From the NCBI RefSeq assembly GCF_048544455.1, contig NC_133526.1:5100001-5164000 (forward strand): a stretch of 64,000 nucleotides of DNA, in the 5' to 3' direction. Source of the DNA: Silene latifolia. Lineage: Eukaryota; Streptophyta; Magnoliopsida; Caryophyllales; Caryophyllaceae. Each line of letters starts with the position of its first letter. Within the stretch, counting starts at the first letter, position 1. The notes under the pieces are model-generated. The model was not told the origin of the DNA and searched no databases. It worked only from the letters and a program-made list of their open reading frames with translations. The position numbers were made by a program, and so were the translations under genes. Of the stretch, positions 20,545 to 31,400 are shown in pieces.

Positions 20545-23500
20545 AAGAATAAATCCAGCAAAAAAATAAAGCAATCAAACAAACTCTTGTACACCACCGG
20601 TTTTGTAAGCAAACTCCCTTAAAACTAGTAGATGCCTCTATACCTTAACTTCATGACATATATACATTGAGAATTGCGAGCCTGTAGCAAAAAGTTCTCA
20701 ATAAGTACAGGAAACACATGCTATGAAAGAATTAAAATTTAGTGCAAAAAGATAGTTTGGGTTAACAAAGAAACTCCCCAAGAGTAAGCGAAGTTCCTTG
20801 AGACCAGTGGACGAGTCTATATCCTTGAACTTCATGAAAAACAAACTGAGGGTTAGAAGCAAGTCGCAAAAACTTAACAATATAAGGAAGGGGAAAAACG
20901 TAGAGCAAAAGGGAACCACCCAAAAGTTCAAAGGCTATAAAACTTGGAAGAATATCCATAACGTTATCTGGATGCATGCCAAAACCCTAAGTCATAACAG
21001 GCACATTATTCCTGTACGCAGCCATAAATCTTCTGCACAAACTTGAAGGAAGGAGGATTGTCCACACAAATGTATAATATACCTCTGCTTGGCCGCATGT
21101 CCAAAGCCTAAATCAAATTCTATCAAAAGGAAGATACAAAATAGATTCACTTGACTACCAGTAACAAAACTGACGAATAAAAGAAGTACCAGTCTCCAAC
21201 TGGCTCAACCTGGCACAGGTTCTCCAATAATTCTTCTGCATATCGTGCTCACTAACTATACACATCCACAATCATCGAACTGAAAGACAAAGACATATAT
21301 AAACGTACTACATGGGGGGCACACACATTGAAGGCGGTAAACGACGTTCAAAATTGAGAAACAGGGTATCAAGATGATGAAAACTTTCAAATACCAGACA
21401 AATGTTGGCTGCTGAATTAAAAAACTCAACACACTCTTCCAAAGAATCAAGTCAAAGATAGTAATAAGGAAGGCCTAGATCAGGAGAAACCTGCCACATG
21501 CTCCACCAACTATTTCACTGCTCAATGACGCACGTACATACCATCATGTCAGTCATATTCCTAAGATTCAGACTATGAGGACTGAAATTCAATACAAAAG
21601 AAGGGCCAACAAAGTAACTCCCTTTCACCATGAGGCTTGGATGGCTGAGTGACAAGCCTAAAAAATTGAGAATAGCAAAAGAATTACAAAGCAAATGCTA
21701 AAAAGTTATTAGAGATTTAAATTAAGCACAAAAGAAAAAATTAGGTCGTCAACAAACTTTCCTAAACCCCAAGGCCTAAAATTTCATGTGGTATACATTG
21801 CCATCAAGGTATCTCAGAAGCCAAAAATGGTAATGAAATGTTCTTTAATGTTCTTCAAGAGCCAAAAATGGTAATGAAACACCGTGTAATGAGCCTGCAA
21901 CATAAGCTCAATCCTCTAAGCAAAACAGAACACATACTGTATGAGGATATAAATCCAATGCAAAAAGATAAAACGTTAAGTTTATTTAGAAACTCCCATA
22001 AACCAAGAGGCTGCACGCTGTAATGGAATGACAGACCACAGACCTAAATAAAGATCAGAAAACCAAAAGAATCGCTTGTGGGATAAATTAACCTCCAGCA
22101 AAAGCTCAACTTGATAACGAAAGAGAAAACATAGCAGACTATAAGGATTTAAGTGCAGAGTACCAAAATAGTTGTTTTGGTCAACATAAAAACCTGTGCA
22201 AACCACGAGGCCTGGTGATGTAATCGGATGACAAACCTAAATAAAAATCAGGAAATAAAACTAATACATGAGGGAAACACCCACCTCAAGGAATCTCAGC
22301 TATAATAGTAACTAAAAGAATATAAGAACGAGCAAGCTCCCTCCAAAAACCCGTGGCAAGCACCATGCCCTTAACTTCACGGCCTATAGATCGTGTTGGT
22401 CACATACTCACATCCAGTATTGGAGTGACAGACCTAAACAGGACAAGAAAACCAAAAGACGTGTGTCGGATATATTAATCTACAGGAATCTCAAAAACTA
22501 ACAGCTTTTAAATGAAATGTTTCAAGAGTGAGCAAACTCCCTTAAAACCAGTGAGATCCCTATATGGTGAAAGATAAACTGAGGGCACCTGAAGCAAAAC
22601 CTTAATTCGATAAAGAAAGAAAATACAAGGTACAGAATTATTCAAAAAGAAAGTTTGAAAATATAACAAACTATCACAAAGGCGGAAACTATGACCCGGA
22701 GTGTCAAAAGAACCTAAATGAAGTCGGAAACCAAAAGAATTATGTGTAAGATGGAATCTCAGAAGCTAAGTATTTTAAATGAAATTTCATTAAGAGACAA
22801 ACTCCCTCCAAACCAGTGAAACCCTCTGTATCCTTAACTTGACATCAAATAGACAGAATCATCCTCCTCCCAGCCTGCAGCATAAGCTTAACCCACTAAG
22901 GATTGAAAAGGTAGACTATGACAAGATAAATTCAGTGAAATGAAAGTTTAAGTCGACATAGAGACTCCCATAAACCATGAGGCCAGATGCAGTAATGGAG
23001 TGGCAGATCTATATAAAAAAAAGGAAGTCAAAAGGCACTTGTGAGTACGAAATGTTCATTTAAGAGTGAGCAACTGCCCCAAAACCAATGGAAACCTCTT
23101 GTGAACCACGTGCATTTACACTGAGGGTTGTGAGCCTGTAGAAAAAGTTTTAAACTCAGTAAGCAAGGGAAACACATGCTCTGAGCGGATTAAAATTTAG
23201 CACAAAAAAATAGGTTTGGGTTAACAAAGAAACTCCCATAAACCACGAAGCCTGGTGACTTGGTGATGGTGAGAGACAAACCTAAATAAAAATCAGAAAA
23301 TCAAAAGAATCATGTGTGAGATACATACCTCAAGGAATCTCAAAAGCTAAAAATAGGAAATAAAAGGTTTAGCAAGTGTGACAAACTCCCTTCAAAGCAA
23401 TGAAAAAACGCTATATCCTTAATTTCACGTGAAAAGATACAGCATGCTCCAAGCCTACAGCAAACGCTCACCTCACTAAGAAACGAAAACACATTTGACT

Positions 23501-23778
23501 ACGAAGAGTGAAATCCAGCAGATAGGAAAAAAATGTTAAGTTCCAAGGCTATGTCAGTCATATCCCTAAGAAGCGCAGACAATGAAGATTTAAATACAAT
23601 ACAGAATAAGGGAAGTTTAACTTGACATAGAGACTCCCATAAACCATGCGGCCAGATATAGTGGCAGACCTATATAAAAAGGAAGTCAAAAGGCAGTTGT
23701 GAGATTCATATCCTACGGGAATCTCAAAAGCAAAAAACTGTAAATGAAAAGTTTATTAAGAGTGAGCAACTCCTTCCA

Positions 23779-24058
23779 CAACAACAACAACAACAACATT
23801 ATCCCAATGCCTCAATGGCTCCCGCAAATTGCGGGGTAAGGGGGGGTCGGATGTACGCAGCCTTACCCTTGTGTTAGAAACACAAAGAGGCTGTTTCCGA
23901 ATGACCCAAGATGAAAATTGCGTCGATAACTGCATCGAAGGACTGCTACTTCACAAGAGAAAGAAGCGGAGCCACTTTAGTAAGCCATTTTGCTTTACTC
24001 CATCATAATCCAGAACCAAAGAGTAATGAGTCTTTGGCTCCATTGGAAATATGAAGAA
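23779..24058 (-). mobile_element. (TTG)n-tailed retroposon (SINE or RTE-LINE 3' end)
   Basis: On the minus strand the insert ends GGGTAAGGCTGCGTACATCC, then GGGGTAAG/CTTACCCC complementary blocks, then GTTGTTGTTG. This is the tail shared by plant TS-type SINEs and RTE LINEs. A 17-of-18-bp target duplication flanks it: AGTGAGCAACTCCTTCCA at 23,761-23,778 and AGTGAGTAACTCCTTCCA at 24,059-24,076. The sister copy at about 49,995 lacks it. Confidence 0.85.
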
Positions 24059-25100
24059 AGTGAGTAACTCCTTCCAAACCAACAAAAACCTCTACTATAT
24101 CCCTAACTTTATTTTAAATGTAAAGCCTTCAACAAGCCTACAGCAAAACCTCAACTCACCAAGGAACGAACACGCATTTGCCAATGAGGAATGAAATCCA
24201 GCACAAAAAAAATGCTTAGGTCAAACATACTCTTGTAAACCACAAAACCTTGAAGCCTGACTTGTAATCTTATTTCAAGTTAAGGGAAAATTTTTAAAGA
24301 AATGGGCACAAGTGAAAAGTACAAAGGCTATGCAGTCAGAAACAAACAAGGCTCGGCAGAATAGAACATGAACCTTGAAAGGTTAGGAGATAGGAAACGA
24401 TCCATTCATATATCCATGATGTTATATGAATGCAAGCCGAATCCCAAAGTCAGAACAGGTACATTCTGCTAGACAGCCATATGACATAGCTCTGATTTCA
24501 TGGCTAAAGCGTAAATCATATCATCAAAACAAATTCTATCAGAAGGAAGATATAAAATAGATTCTCTTGACTACCGTAACAAGATTGAAAAGTAAAAGCA
24601 AAGTACCGCTGTCCAACAGGTTCTACAATGCTGCTACTGTTCACACAAAACTTGCGACAGTGAGATTAGATCCTCCTTAAGAGACAAGGAGCAGGCATTG
24701 TACAGAAGGTCTATCCCAGCCCTTGTACCACAAATCTAGCTGCGGAGTAAAACCTCAACTCACTTAAGGCAAGAAAACAGATACGATCAAGTTTGCAGCA
24801 ACTTGATCGAACTGAAAGGAAGGTGGACATTCTTAGAGAGAACAATAGAAAAAAACCCAACGAAAGGAATACAACCTAAGAGTAAAAAGAACAAATCGGG
24901 CAACAACGGTGGTTATAATATGTTGTATGGTTGCATTCCTATGACTGTATGAGACACTCAGCAGATGAAGAGAAAGATTAGAGACAGCGGCTATCAAGAA
25001 GCAACCTGATACGGGTGAAGCGTCAGCCACCACCATCAATTGAGCCAAAAATCTTGATACAACCCCACAGAGTCCAAGCTGTCCTTGAAGATACATAATA

Positions 25101-25180
25101 CTCCGTTCGTCCTAATCATTTGTTGACCTTTTATATTCTATGTGATAATCAAGATAAACAAGTGATTGGGACGGAGGGAG
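25101..25180. mobile_element. Stowaway MITE (80 bp)
   Basis: The TIRs are CTCCGTTCGTCCTAATCA and, inverted, CTCCCTCCGTCCCAATCA, the Stowaway consensus. TA duplications lie at 25,099-25,100 and 25,181-25,182. Equivalent copies sit at 39,732, 51,325 and 53,111. Confidence 0.95.
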
Positions 25181-25274
25181 TACATAATAAACTAGAAAAA
25201 CAAGTGATTGGGATAGATTTACAGATGAGAAGAACCAGCTTGTTTGATCTGATGCCACTGCAGCCCTTATAAGA

Positions 25275-25360
25275 GGGATGCTACAGCTTCACCACCGCGT
25301 CTAAAACAGACTTTACAGGGATGCTGCAGTTTCACCACCGCGTCTAAAACGGGCTTACAG
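25275..25360. repeat. 43-bp minisatellite, two units
   Basis: The unit contains GGGATGCTACAGCTTC and ACCACCGCGTCTAAAAC. Two copies lie here, with further copies at 39,919-39,960, 40,554-40,636, 51,499-51,590 and 53,286-53,370. It always lies beside a Stowaway element. Confidence 0.85.
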
Positions 25361-27030
25361 AAAAGGAGGGACTGCATGAGAGGTTCCATTTTCTATCCAT
25401 TGTGTCATATATCTTCTAAAAAAGAATCTTCCGCAACGATGGTTCTATCTCTCTGCCAATATTATGATGCTACTCAAGATTTATTTATTTGTCTTGAATG
25501 ATGATGTGAAATTCACATTTTGTGCGAAAGAAGTAGCATTAGTGCTTACTATTCGAAACAGCGGAAATGACGTAGATGTAGGTCAAACAGGTGGTGGCAG
25601 TACACCTGAGTATGCACTAGACTTAAGAAAGCATGTATTACATAATTCTTGTGATAGAAGTGCTCCATTGTCCACTGCCGATTTAAAGGCCATTATATGT
25701 GGTATATCTGTTAGTTCCAAGGAGTCAAAGTTAAACTTTCGAAAGTTGTTTTGCTATTATGTGGTCGATCAATTTTTGGTTGCTTGGACGAGTCATAAAG
25801 GGAGAAGCACAACATTCTGGAATGTGATTGAAAATCAGGAGACATTCGAAGCAGTCAACTGGGCCAAAATAAGATGCCAGCATATTAAGAACGAGTTACG
25901 TGCCTTGAAGTCGAGAATAACCGGACAAGAAGCTCCGAGTGATACATTTTTTTGTGGCTGTGTTCTAGTACTAGAGGTAACTAAGTCTCTTTTTCATTCT
26001 TCATCCAATTACATCAAAAGTAATGATAGGAAAAGTAATGATAGGAATATATTTCGTTAATAACATTCCTATTGCTCATTTGATGACGCCTTTCATTTGT
26101 TTTTACTCATTTTTCAATCAGCACTTCCGTTGAGTTTATAGGGGTAAAATAATTTATAGGGTAAACCTGATCGGAAGTTAATTGAGAGAATGTCCAATAT
26201 TCAATTTCCTTCCGTTGAGTTTGATACATTTGTATCAGAGGAGGATCGTGTATGACCTTTGCTGGAGCAAAAGATTGAATTCTACGATAAATGATCGCCT
26301 AAAAACAAATGAAAGGCGTCATCAAATGAGCAATAGGAATGTTATTAACTAAATATATTTCTATCATTACTTTTGATGTAATTGGATGAAGAATGAAAAA
26401 GAGACTTAGTTACCTCCAGTGGAACACAGCCACAAAAAAATGTACCACTCGGAGCTTCTTGTCCGGTTATTCTCGACTTCAAGGCACGTAACTCGTTCTT
26501 AATATGCAGGCATGTTATTTTGGCCCAGTTGACTGCTTCGAATGTCTCCTGAAAATCAGTCACATTCCAGAATGTTGTGCTTCTCCCTTTATGACTCGTC
26601 CAAGCAACCAAAAATTGATCGACCACATAATAACAAAACAACTTTCGAAAGTTTAACTTTGACTCCTCGGAACTAACAAACATACCACATATAATGGCCT
26701 TTAAATCGGCAGTGGACAATGGAGCACTTCCATCACAAGAATCAGGTAATACATGCTTTCTTAAGTCTAGTGCATACTCAGGTGTACTGCCACCACCTGT
26801 TTGACCTACATCTACGTCATTTCCGCTGTTTCGAATACTAAGCACTAATGCTACTTCTTTTGCATAGAATGTGAATTTCACATCATTATTCAAGACAAAT
26901 AAATAAATCTTGAGTAGCATCATAATATTGGCAGAGAGATAGAACCATCGTTGCGAAAGATTCTTTTTTAGAAGATATATGACACTGGATAGAAAATGGA
27001 ACCTCTCACGCAGTCCCTTTTCTTTTGACT
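25361..27030. repeat. Long inverted repeat: two arms of about 0.74 kb and a 190-bp spacer
   Basis: The left arm is about 25,361-26,108 and the right arm about 26,298-27,030. The reverse complement of the right arm matches the left with scattered substitutions and small indels. The inner ends share GCGTCATCAAATGAGCAATA. An RNA crossing both arms would fold into a long hairpin. Confidence 0.9.
25464..26060 (+). pseudogene. Left-arm copy of uncharacterised plant ORF (N-terminally frameshifted)
   Basis: A 198-codon frame, about 90% identical to the C-terminal part of the protein on the opposite arm. Compared with that arm it has a 2-bp insertion near 25,400 that shifts the N-terminal segment out of frame, so only an internal ATG ATG remains as start. 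A likely 5' splice site follows the conserved FFCGC block (GAG/GTAACTAAG, near 25,975), so the last 25 codons may be intronic. The missing start and lack of a leader make it a probable pseudogene. For the protein itself see the right-arm entry. Confidence 0.6.
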
Positions 27031-27070
27031 TAATTTCAACTTCTGGAGTCTTCCCAAACTTGCAAGACAT
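26345..27070 (-). CDS. Uncharacterised plant protein, weakly DUF1985/mobile-domain-like
   Basis: A 241-codon frame from an ATG at 27,070 (a stop codon is directly upstream in frame). It has a helical N-terminal part (GLRERFHFLSSVIYLLKKN), the core LRKHVLPDSCDGSAPLSTAD, and then FRKLFCYYVVDQFLVAWTSH, FQETFEAVNWAKITCLHIKN and ALKSRITGQEAPSGTFFCGC. The order (short helical region, a segment resembling 'LFVLFVLG..LCPT', then 'NWA..V...I' and 'GC...L') recalls the N-terminal region of plant DUF1985/Ulp1-associated and plant-mobile-domain proteins. This is a weak resemblance, not an identification. The frame after FFCGCVPLEV may be intron, since GAG/GTAACTAAG is a good donor. Upstream, at 27,370-27,600, lies a leader-like region. 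Function unknown. Confidence 0.45.
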   Translation of the reverse strand: MSCKFGKTPEVEIKSKEKGLRERFHFLSSVIYLLKKNLSQRWFYLSANIMMLLKIYLFVLNNDVKFTFYAKEVALVLSIRNSGNDVDVGQTGGGSTPEYALDLRKHVLPDSCDGSAPLSTADLKAIICGMFVSSEESKLNFRKLFCYYVVDQFLVAWTSHKGRSTTFWNVTDFQETFEAVNWAKITCLHIKNELRALKSRITGQEAPSGTFFCGCVPLEVTKSLFHSSSNYIKSNDRNIFS

Positions 27071-27197
27071 TTAAGTAATTGAGGTTTCTTTGACATCTTT
27101 GCTATCGGTTAGAAACAAAAACGAAGACATTACAAATTATCGCAAATATGATCAAAAGACAACAATAATAATAATAATAATAGTTGAGAAACAAATA

Positions 27198-27668
27198 CAA
27201 GGACTCCATTCGGATATTAGAGGTGCAGCAAACAACAAGCATCAAACATATTATGTGTGGCCTAGCTTCTGAAAATTACCCCGAAATCAAACAAACAATC
27301 TCCAAATTAAAAACCCAAAATTTAATAACAATAATAATAATAACGATTGATTTTGATTTATATGATTAATTAGAACCTTATTATTATGTAGAGATTAATA
27401 TAGAAATTAAACCTAGATTGAGAAATTAGAGAAAAGTGAAAAGTAAGGCTCCTGGTGAGCATTGAGTAGACTTCGCTGACGAGGAAAGGCGGCGACAAAG
27501 AAGATCGGCGGCCGGAGGAGGCGAGGGGAGGATGACGATGTGGAAGGAGTAAGGGGAGAAGTGAGATCAAATTGATTCTTCTAAATAAATGTTGATACCC
27601 AAGTATAAGAAATTTGCACGGTGGTCTTCATTGTTTAAGCGGATGAAATTTGCACGATTTAGGAATTT
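27198..27668 (-). repeat. Leader-like segment, inverted duplicate of 57,604-58,100
   Basis: The reverse complement matches 57,604-58,100. Shared stretches include GCACGGTGGTCTTCATTG, a GC-rich CCTCCTCCGGCC-type segment, and TAGAGGTGCAGCAAACAACA. Read on the minus strand it has a pyrimidine-rich leader, a GC-rich segment and possible donors, and a (TTA/TTG)n stretch. It lies upstream of the 27,070 ATG and could be its 5' UTR exon and intron. Low-complexity ATA/AAT repeats lie at 27,163-27,181 and 27,330-27,342. Confidence 0.6.
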
Positions 27669-27870
27669 GTGAGGGTTTTTTCTGAGTTTCCGAGGAAGGA
27701 GAATGAATGTTTGATTTTCTGAAGTGTTTGATTGGAGTCTAAATGGTCTTCATCAAATTAGTTACTCCGTATTAAACTAGTTGTACCACTAGACCTGTCA
27801 AACGAGTCGGTGGATCGATTCTTGCTACACGGGTCGGATCAGAGTACCAGTCGTCAACGAACGGGTTTTG
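27669..27870. other. Short intergenic stretch
   Basis: I see no gene. It contains GGGTCGGATC-like sequence before the palindrome. Confidence 0.4.
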
Positions 27871-28137
27871 GGTTGGGTTAGGGTCAGAACACGGGGTGAG
27901 AATATTTTCGCGGCTTTTTATTTTCTTACTTTTTTTAATGAAAAATAATTTATCAATATTATTTTTTTAATAAAATTATTGTATTTATTTTAATTTATAA
28001 TCTCAAAGTAAAAAATATAATTAAAATATTAATACTAAATAAAAAATAATATTGATAAATTATTTTTTATTAAAAAAAATAAGAAAATAAAAAGGCGCGA
28101 AAATATTCTCGACCCGTATTCTGACCCTAACCCAACC
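27871..28137. mobile_element. Foldback-type palindromic element (267 bp)
   Basis: Arms of about 97 bp, starting GGTTGGGTTAGGGTCAGAA and ending TTCTGACCCTAACCCAACC, are nearly perfect inverted copies. The outer 40 bp of each arm are GC-rich and the inner parts are AT-rich. The ~70-bp centre is itself partly self-complementary. No target duplication is evident. It is most likely a foldback MITE. Confidence 0.75.
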
Positions 28138-28334
28138 TGATAAAAACCTTGCTAGGAAAAACCCATTGGGACAAAAACCTAGTCGGAGGACTGGATGGAG
28201 CGTGATAGAGGTAGCAAAGGTAAGGGGGTGCTGGTGGTGAATATGGTGGACGATGACGAAGTTTTTGCTTGGGACATTGAGGGAGAAGAATCAGAGGTGG
28301 TAACACGGAACGTTGAGAGTATGGAAAATTTAAT

Positions 28335-28487
28335 ATGGCAATGTTGGGGAAACAGGCATGGAGGCTTATAACGAATGGAACATGTTTGATGTCGAGAGTT
28401 TTGAAAGGTAAATATTTTCCAGAGGGCAGTTATATGGAAACGGAATTAGGGACGAATCCTAATTATAAAATGAGACAAAAGGGGTAA
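28335..28487 (+). pseudogene. LINE reverse-transcriptase C-terminal fragment
   Basis: The 50-codon frame reads MAMLGKQAWRLITNGT and then SRVLKGKYFPEGSYMETELG. This is the block after the polymerase core in plant L1-type LINEs and is very often found as a fragment. It is preceded by FN in frame and ends in TAA. No intact reverse transcriptase domain is adjacent. Confidence 0.8.
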
Positions 28488-31400
28488 TTAAAATTATTAA
28501 TTACCTTTAGTACCACTCTGCCTTAAAATTGTAAAATCTCAGTAAGCTAGCATCATATCCATAAGAGACCACAATGCTCGATCCATACTAGACTGCTTAA
28601 TTTACCACCCAGAAACCCTATTTCATGTAAATAGACCTCCAAGGCTCCAATATGTGTCCAGCTTGAATTCCAGACCACATACATAAAATTTCATAAGCCT
28701 CTATTTACATTAGTTGCCAAAGAATGAGGGCACCTTCATCTAAGATCGAAGGCATAAAATCCACTACAGAGACAAAAACTACTAAAAGAAGGCTTCATGA
28801 CAACCAGAAAAGCAAAACTACATATTGAAGAAAACTTACTCTCCGAAGTCATCACAAGTCTAATTACCACAATGCTGAATCCATAGTAAACTCCATGACG
28901 TGCCTCGCACCAAGCTGAATCTACATGATCCTCCTCAACAAGAATAACAACTAAACCAGTTGTCGTTTAATCCTTCCATTAAGAACCAAACACGCACCAA
29001 ACCTTCGAATCCACAATAAGTTACCTAAGCTGATTTCAACTTTGTCTAGGATCAAAAGAGTAACATCCAGTCACAACAGAACCAGAATTGCAAGACGTCA
29101 TAATAAAGAAAAACCTTATTTTTTGTCAGATAACAACATACCCCAATGCTCAATTCATACCAGCCTCAATACACATGCCCAGCATCAGACTCAGTCCGTA
29201 TGATTCTCCGTGACAAGAAGGAAAGCTACCCAAAAAAAAAAGGAATTTTTTTACTTTTACTTCACAGCGACTTGATATCGAAAGTTTCACTTGTATAGGT
29301 TGCCAAAAATGAAAGTCATCTAATAAAGGCGACAAATAAAGAAATGCCAAAGTACTTGACAAACCTTCAATAAAATTACAACAGCTTGCATTTTTATCTT
29401 CAAAGCCCATTAATCACATTTCTATGATCCCATCTTCGCCTAAGAGAGCAGACAACAAATCTGAAGCCTTCATAAGGTGCCGGAAAAACAGGACCATGTG
29501 GAACTAATTATCACCAAAATTGTGTGGTTTCACCAATGCCCCTGTGAATCTTTGAAAAGAAAGGCAAAAAGACAAATATAACGGAACTGCCTCCAACAAA
29601 AGTCGTTCAAAAACGAGAAACAAGGTATCCAGATAACGAAAGCACTTTCAAATACAAGACAAATGTTGGTGGCTCTGTTGCCTCCTGCCATATGCTTCAC
29701 CAGCAATTTCACTGCTCAATGACCCACCTACAGACCATCATGTCAGTCAGTCATAACCCTAAGACGCAGACTGAGGATATAATACAATACAAAAAAGGAT
29801 CAACAAAGTAACTCCCTAAACCAAGAGGCCTGGATGCCATAGTGGAGTGACCAGCCTAAAAAAATTGAGAATAACGAAGGAATCACAAGGGTGAATGCAT
29901 TGAGATCATAAGCTAAAAATAATAAGCTACTAGAGGATTTAATTTTGACATACAGTATCTCAGAAGCCAAAAATAGTAGTGAAATGTTCTTTAAGAGTGA
30001 GTGAACTCCCTCTAAACCGCTGGAAACCACTTTACTTTAGCTCCTTGTAAAACAAACACCATGTTGTGAGTGGGGATAAATTAACCTCTAGGAATTTCAA
30101 AGCCAATAGGAGAAATCAAACATCCAAGAGTTAGTAGACACTCTCTAAACCAGTGTAGACTTCGACATCTTCAACCTTATGTCAAATATACAGCAAGCTC
30201 CAAAGTCCAAACCTCCAGCAAAAGCTTAACTTGATAAGGAAAGATAACACATAGACTATAAGGATTTAACCAGAGCATAAAAAAGTAGTAGCATTGGTCA
30301 ACAAAGAAACCTGAGTAAACCACGAAGCCTGGTGATAGTAATCGGGTGACAAACCTAAATCAAAATCAGGAAATAAAAGAACTACGTGAGGACGTGAGGG
30401 GAACACCCGCCTTAGGAAATCTCAGCTGTAATAGTAGAACTAAAAGAATCTAAGAACGAGCAAGCTCCCTCTAAAAACCCGTGGAAACCTCTATGCCCTT
30501 ATGGCCTTTTCTTCATGGCCTATGATCCGTGAACGAAGTTACGGACCTAAATAAGATGAGAAAATCAATATTAATCTACAGGAACCTAAAACTAACAGCT
30601 TTTAATGAAATGTTTTGATAAGAGTGAGCAAACTCCCTTAATCCAGTGAGATCCCTATATCATGAAAGACAAACTGAGGGCAGCAAACCTGAAGCAAAAG
30701 CTTAATTCGATAAAGAAAGGAAATACAAGGTCTAAGATTATCCAAAAGAAAGTTCGGAATTATTCTACAGGAATCTCAAAAGCAAAAAATTGTAAAAAAA
30801 AAAAATAGTTCACTAAGAGAGAGCAACTCCCTCCAAACCGATTGGAACCTCTATTATATCCTTAACTCAGCTTGTAGCAAAATTTTAACTCAATAAGCAA
30901 AGGAAACATATGGTATGAGAGGAAAAATTTAGCGTAAAATTGTAATGGGATACATGGACCTTGGTCAACCAGTAGCAGCCTCTATATCCTTTTAACATTA
31001 TGACACACATACATTGAGGGTTGCGAGCCTGTAACAAATTTTAACTCAATAAGCAAAGGAACCACATGGTATGAGAGGAAAAATTTAGCGTAAAAAAAAA
31101 AAAAGATTTGGGCTAAAAAACAAACTCCTATAAACCACGGAGCCTGGTGAGTGGCAATCCTAAATAAAATCAGAAAATTGAAAGAATCAATATGTGAGAT
31201 ACAGACCTCAAGGAATCTCAAAAGATAAAAAAATAAAATGTTCAGTAAGAGTGACGAACTCCCTTCAAAGTAGTGATGAATGTCAAGGTCAAATATACCG
31301 CATGCTCCAAGCCTACAGAGAAAGCTCACCTCACTAAGGAACGAAAACACATTTGACTACGAGGAGTATCCAGCAGAAAAAAGGAAAAGAAATGTCTAGG

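Larger units (their letters stand above)
14128..25360 (-). repeat. Megasatellite, higher-order copy 1
   Basis: This copy is built of diverged units, typically 265-385 bp. Landmarks of a unit on the plus strand are AACTCCCTCCAAACCAATGG, then CTCTATATCCTTAACTTCA, AAGCCTGCAGCAAAAGCT, GACTCCCATAAACCA, AATGGAGTGACA, and GGAATCTCAAAAGC with TTGTAAATGAAATG. In the clean stretch 22,536-23,769 the first landmark recurs after 265, 272, 312 and 384 bp. The low-coordinate end (14,878-15,950) is a 1.1-kb module that is not unit-like and recurs at 28,549 and 42,059. Indels between units are mostly not multiples of three, so the field is non-coding. I assign it to the minus strand because the heads of copies 2 and 3 point that way. 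Copy 1 has no head; it ends at 25,360 against an inverted repeat. Confidence 0.8.

Noticed and set aside
24833..25096. Minus-strand ORF MYLQGQLGLCGVV..., with a relative at 50,982-51,320
   Set aside because: The related segments at 34,520-34,760 and 40,260-40,440 do not keep the frame. Treated as part of the non-coding pre-head module.
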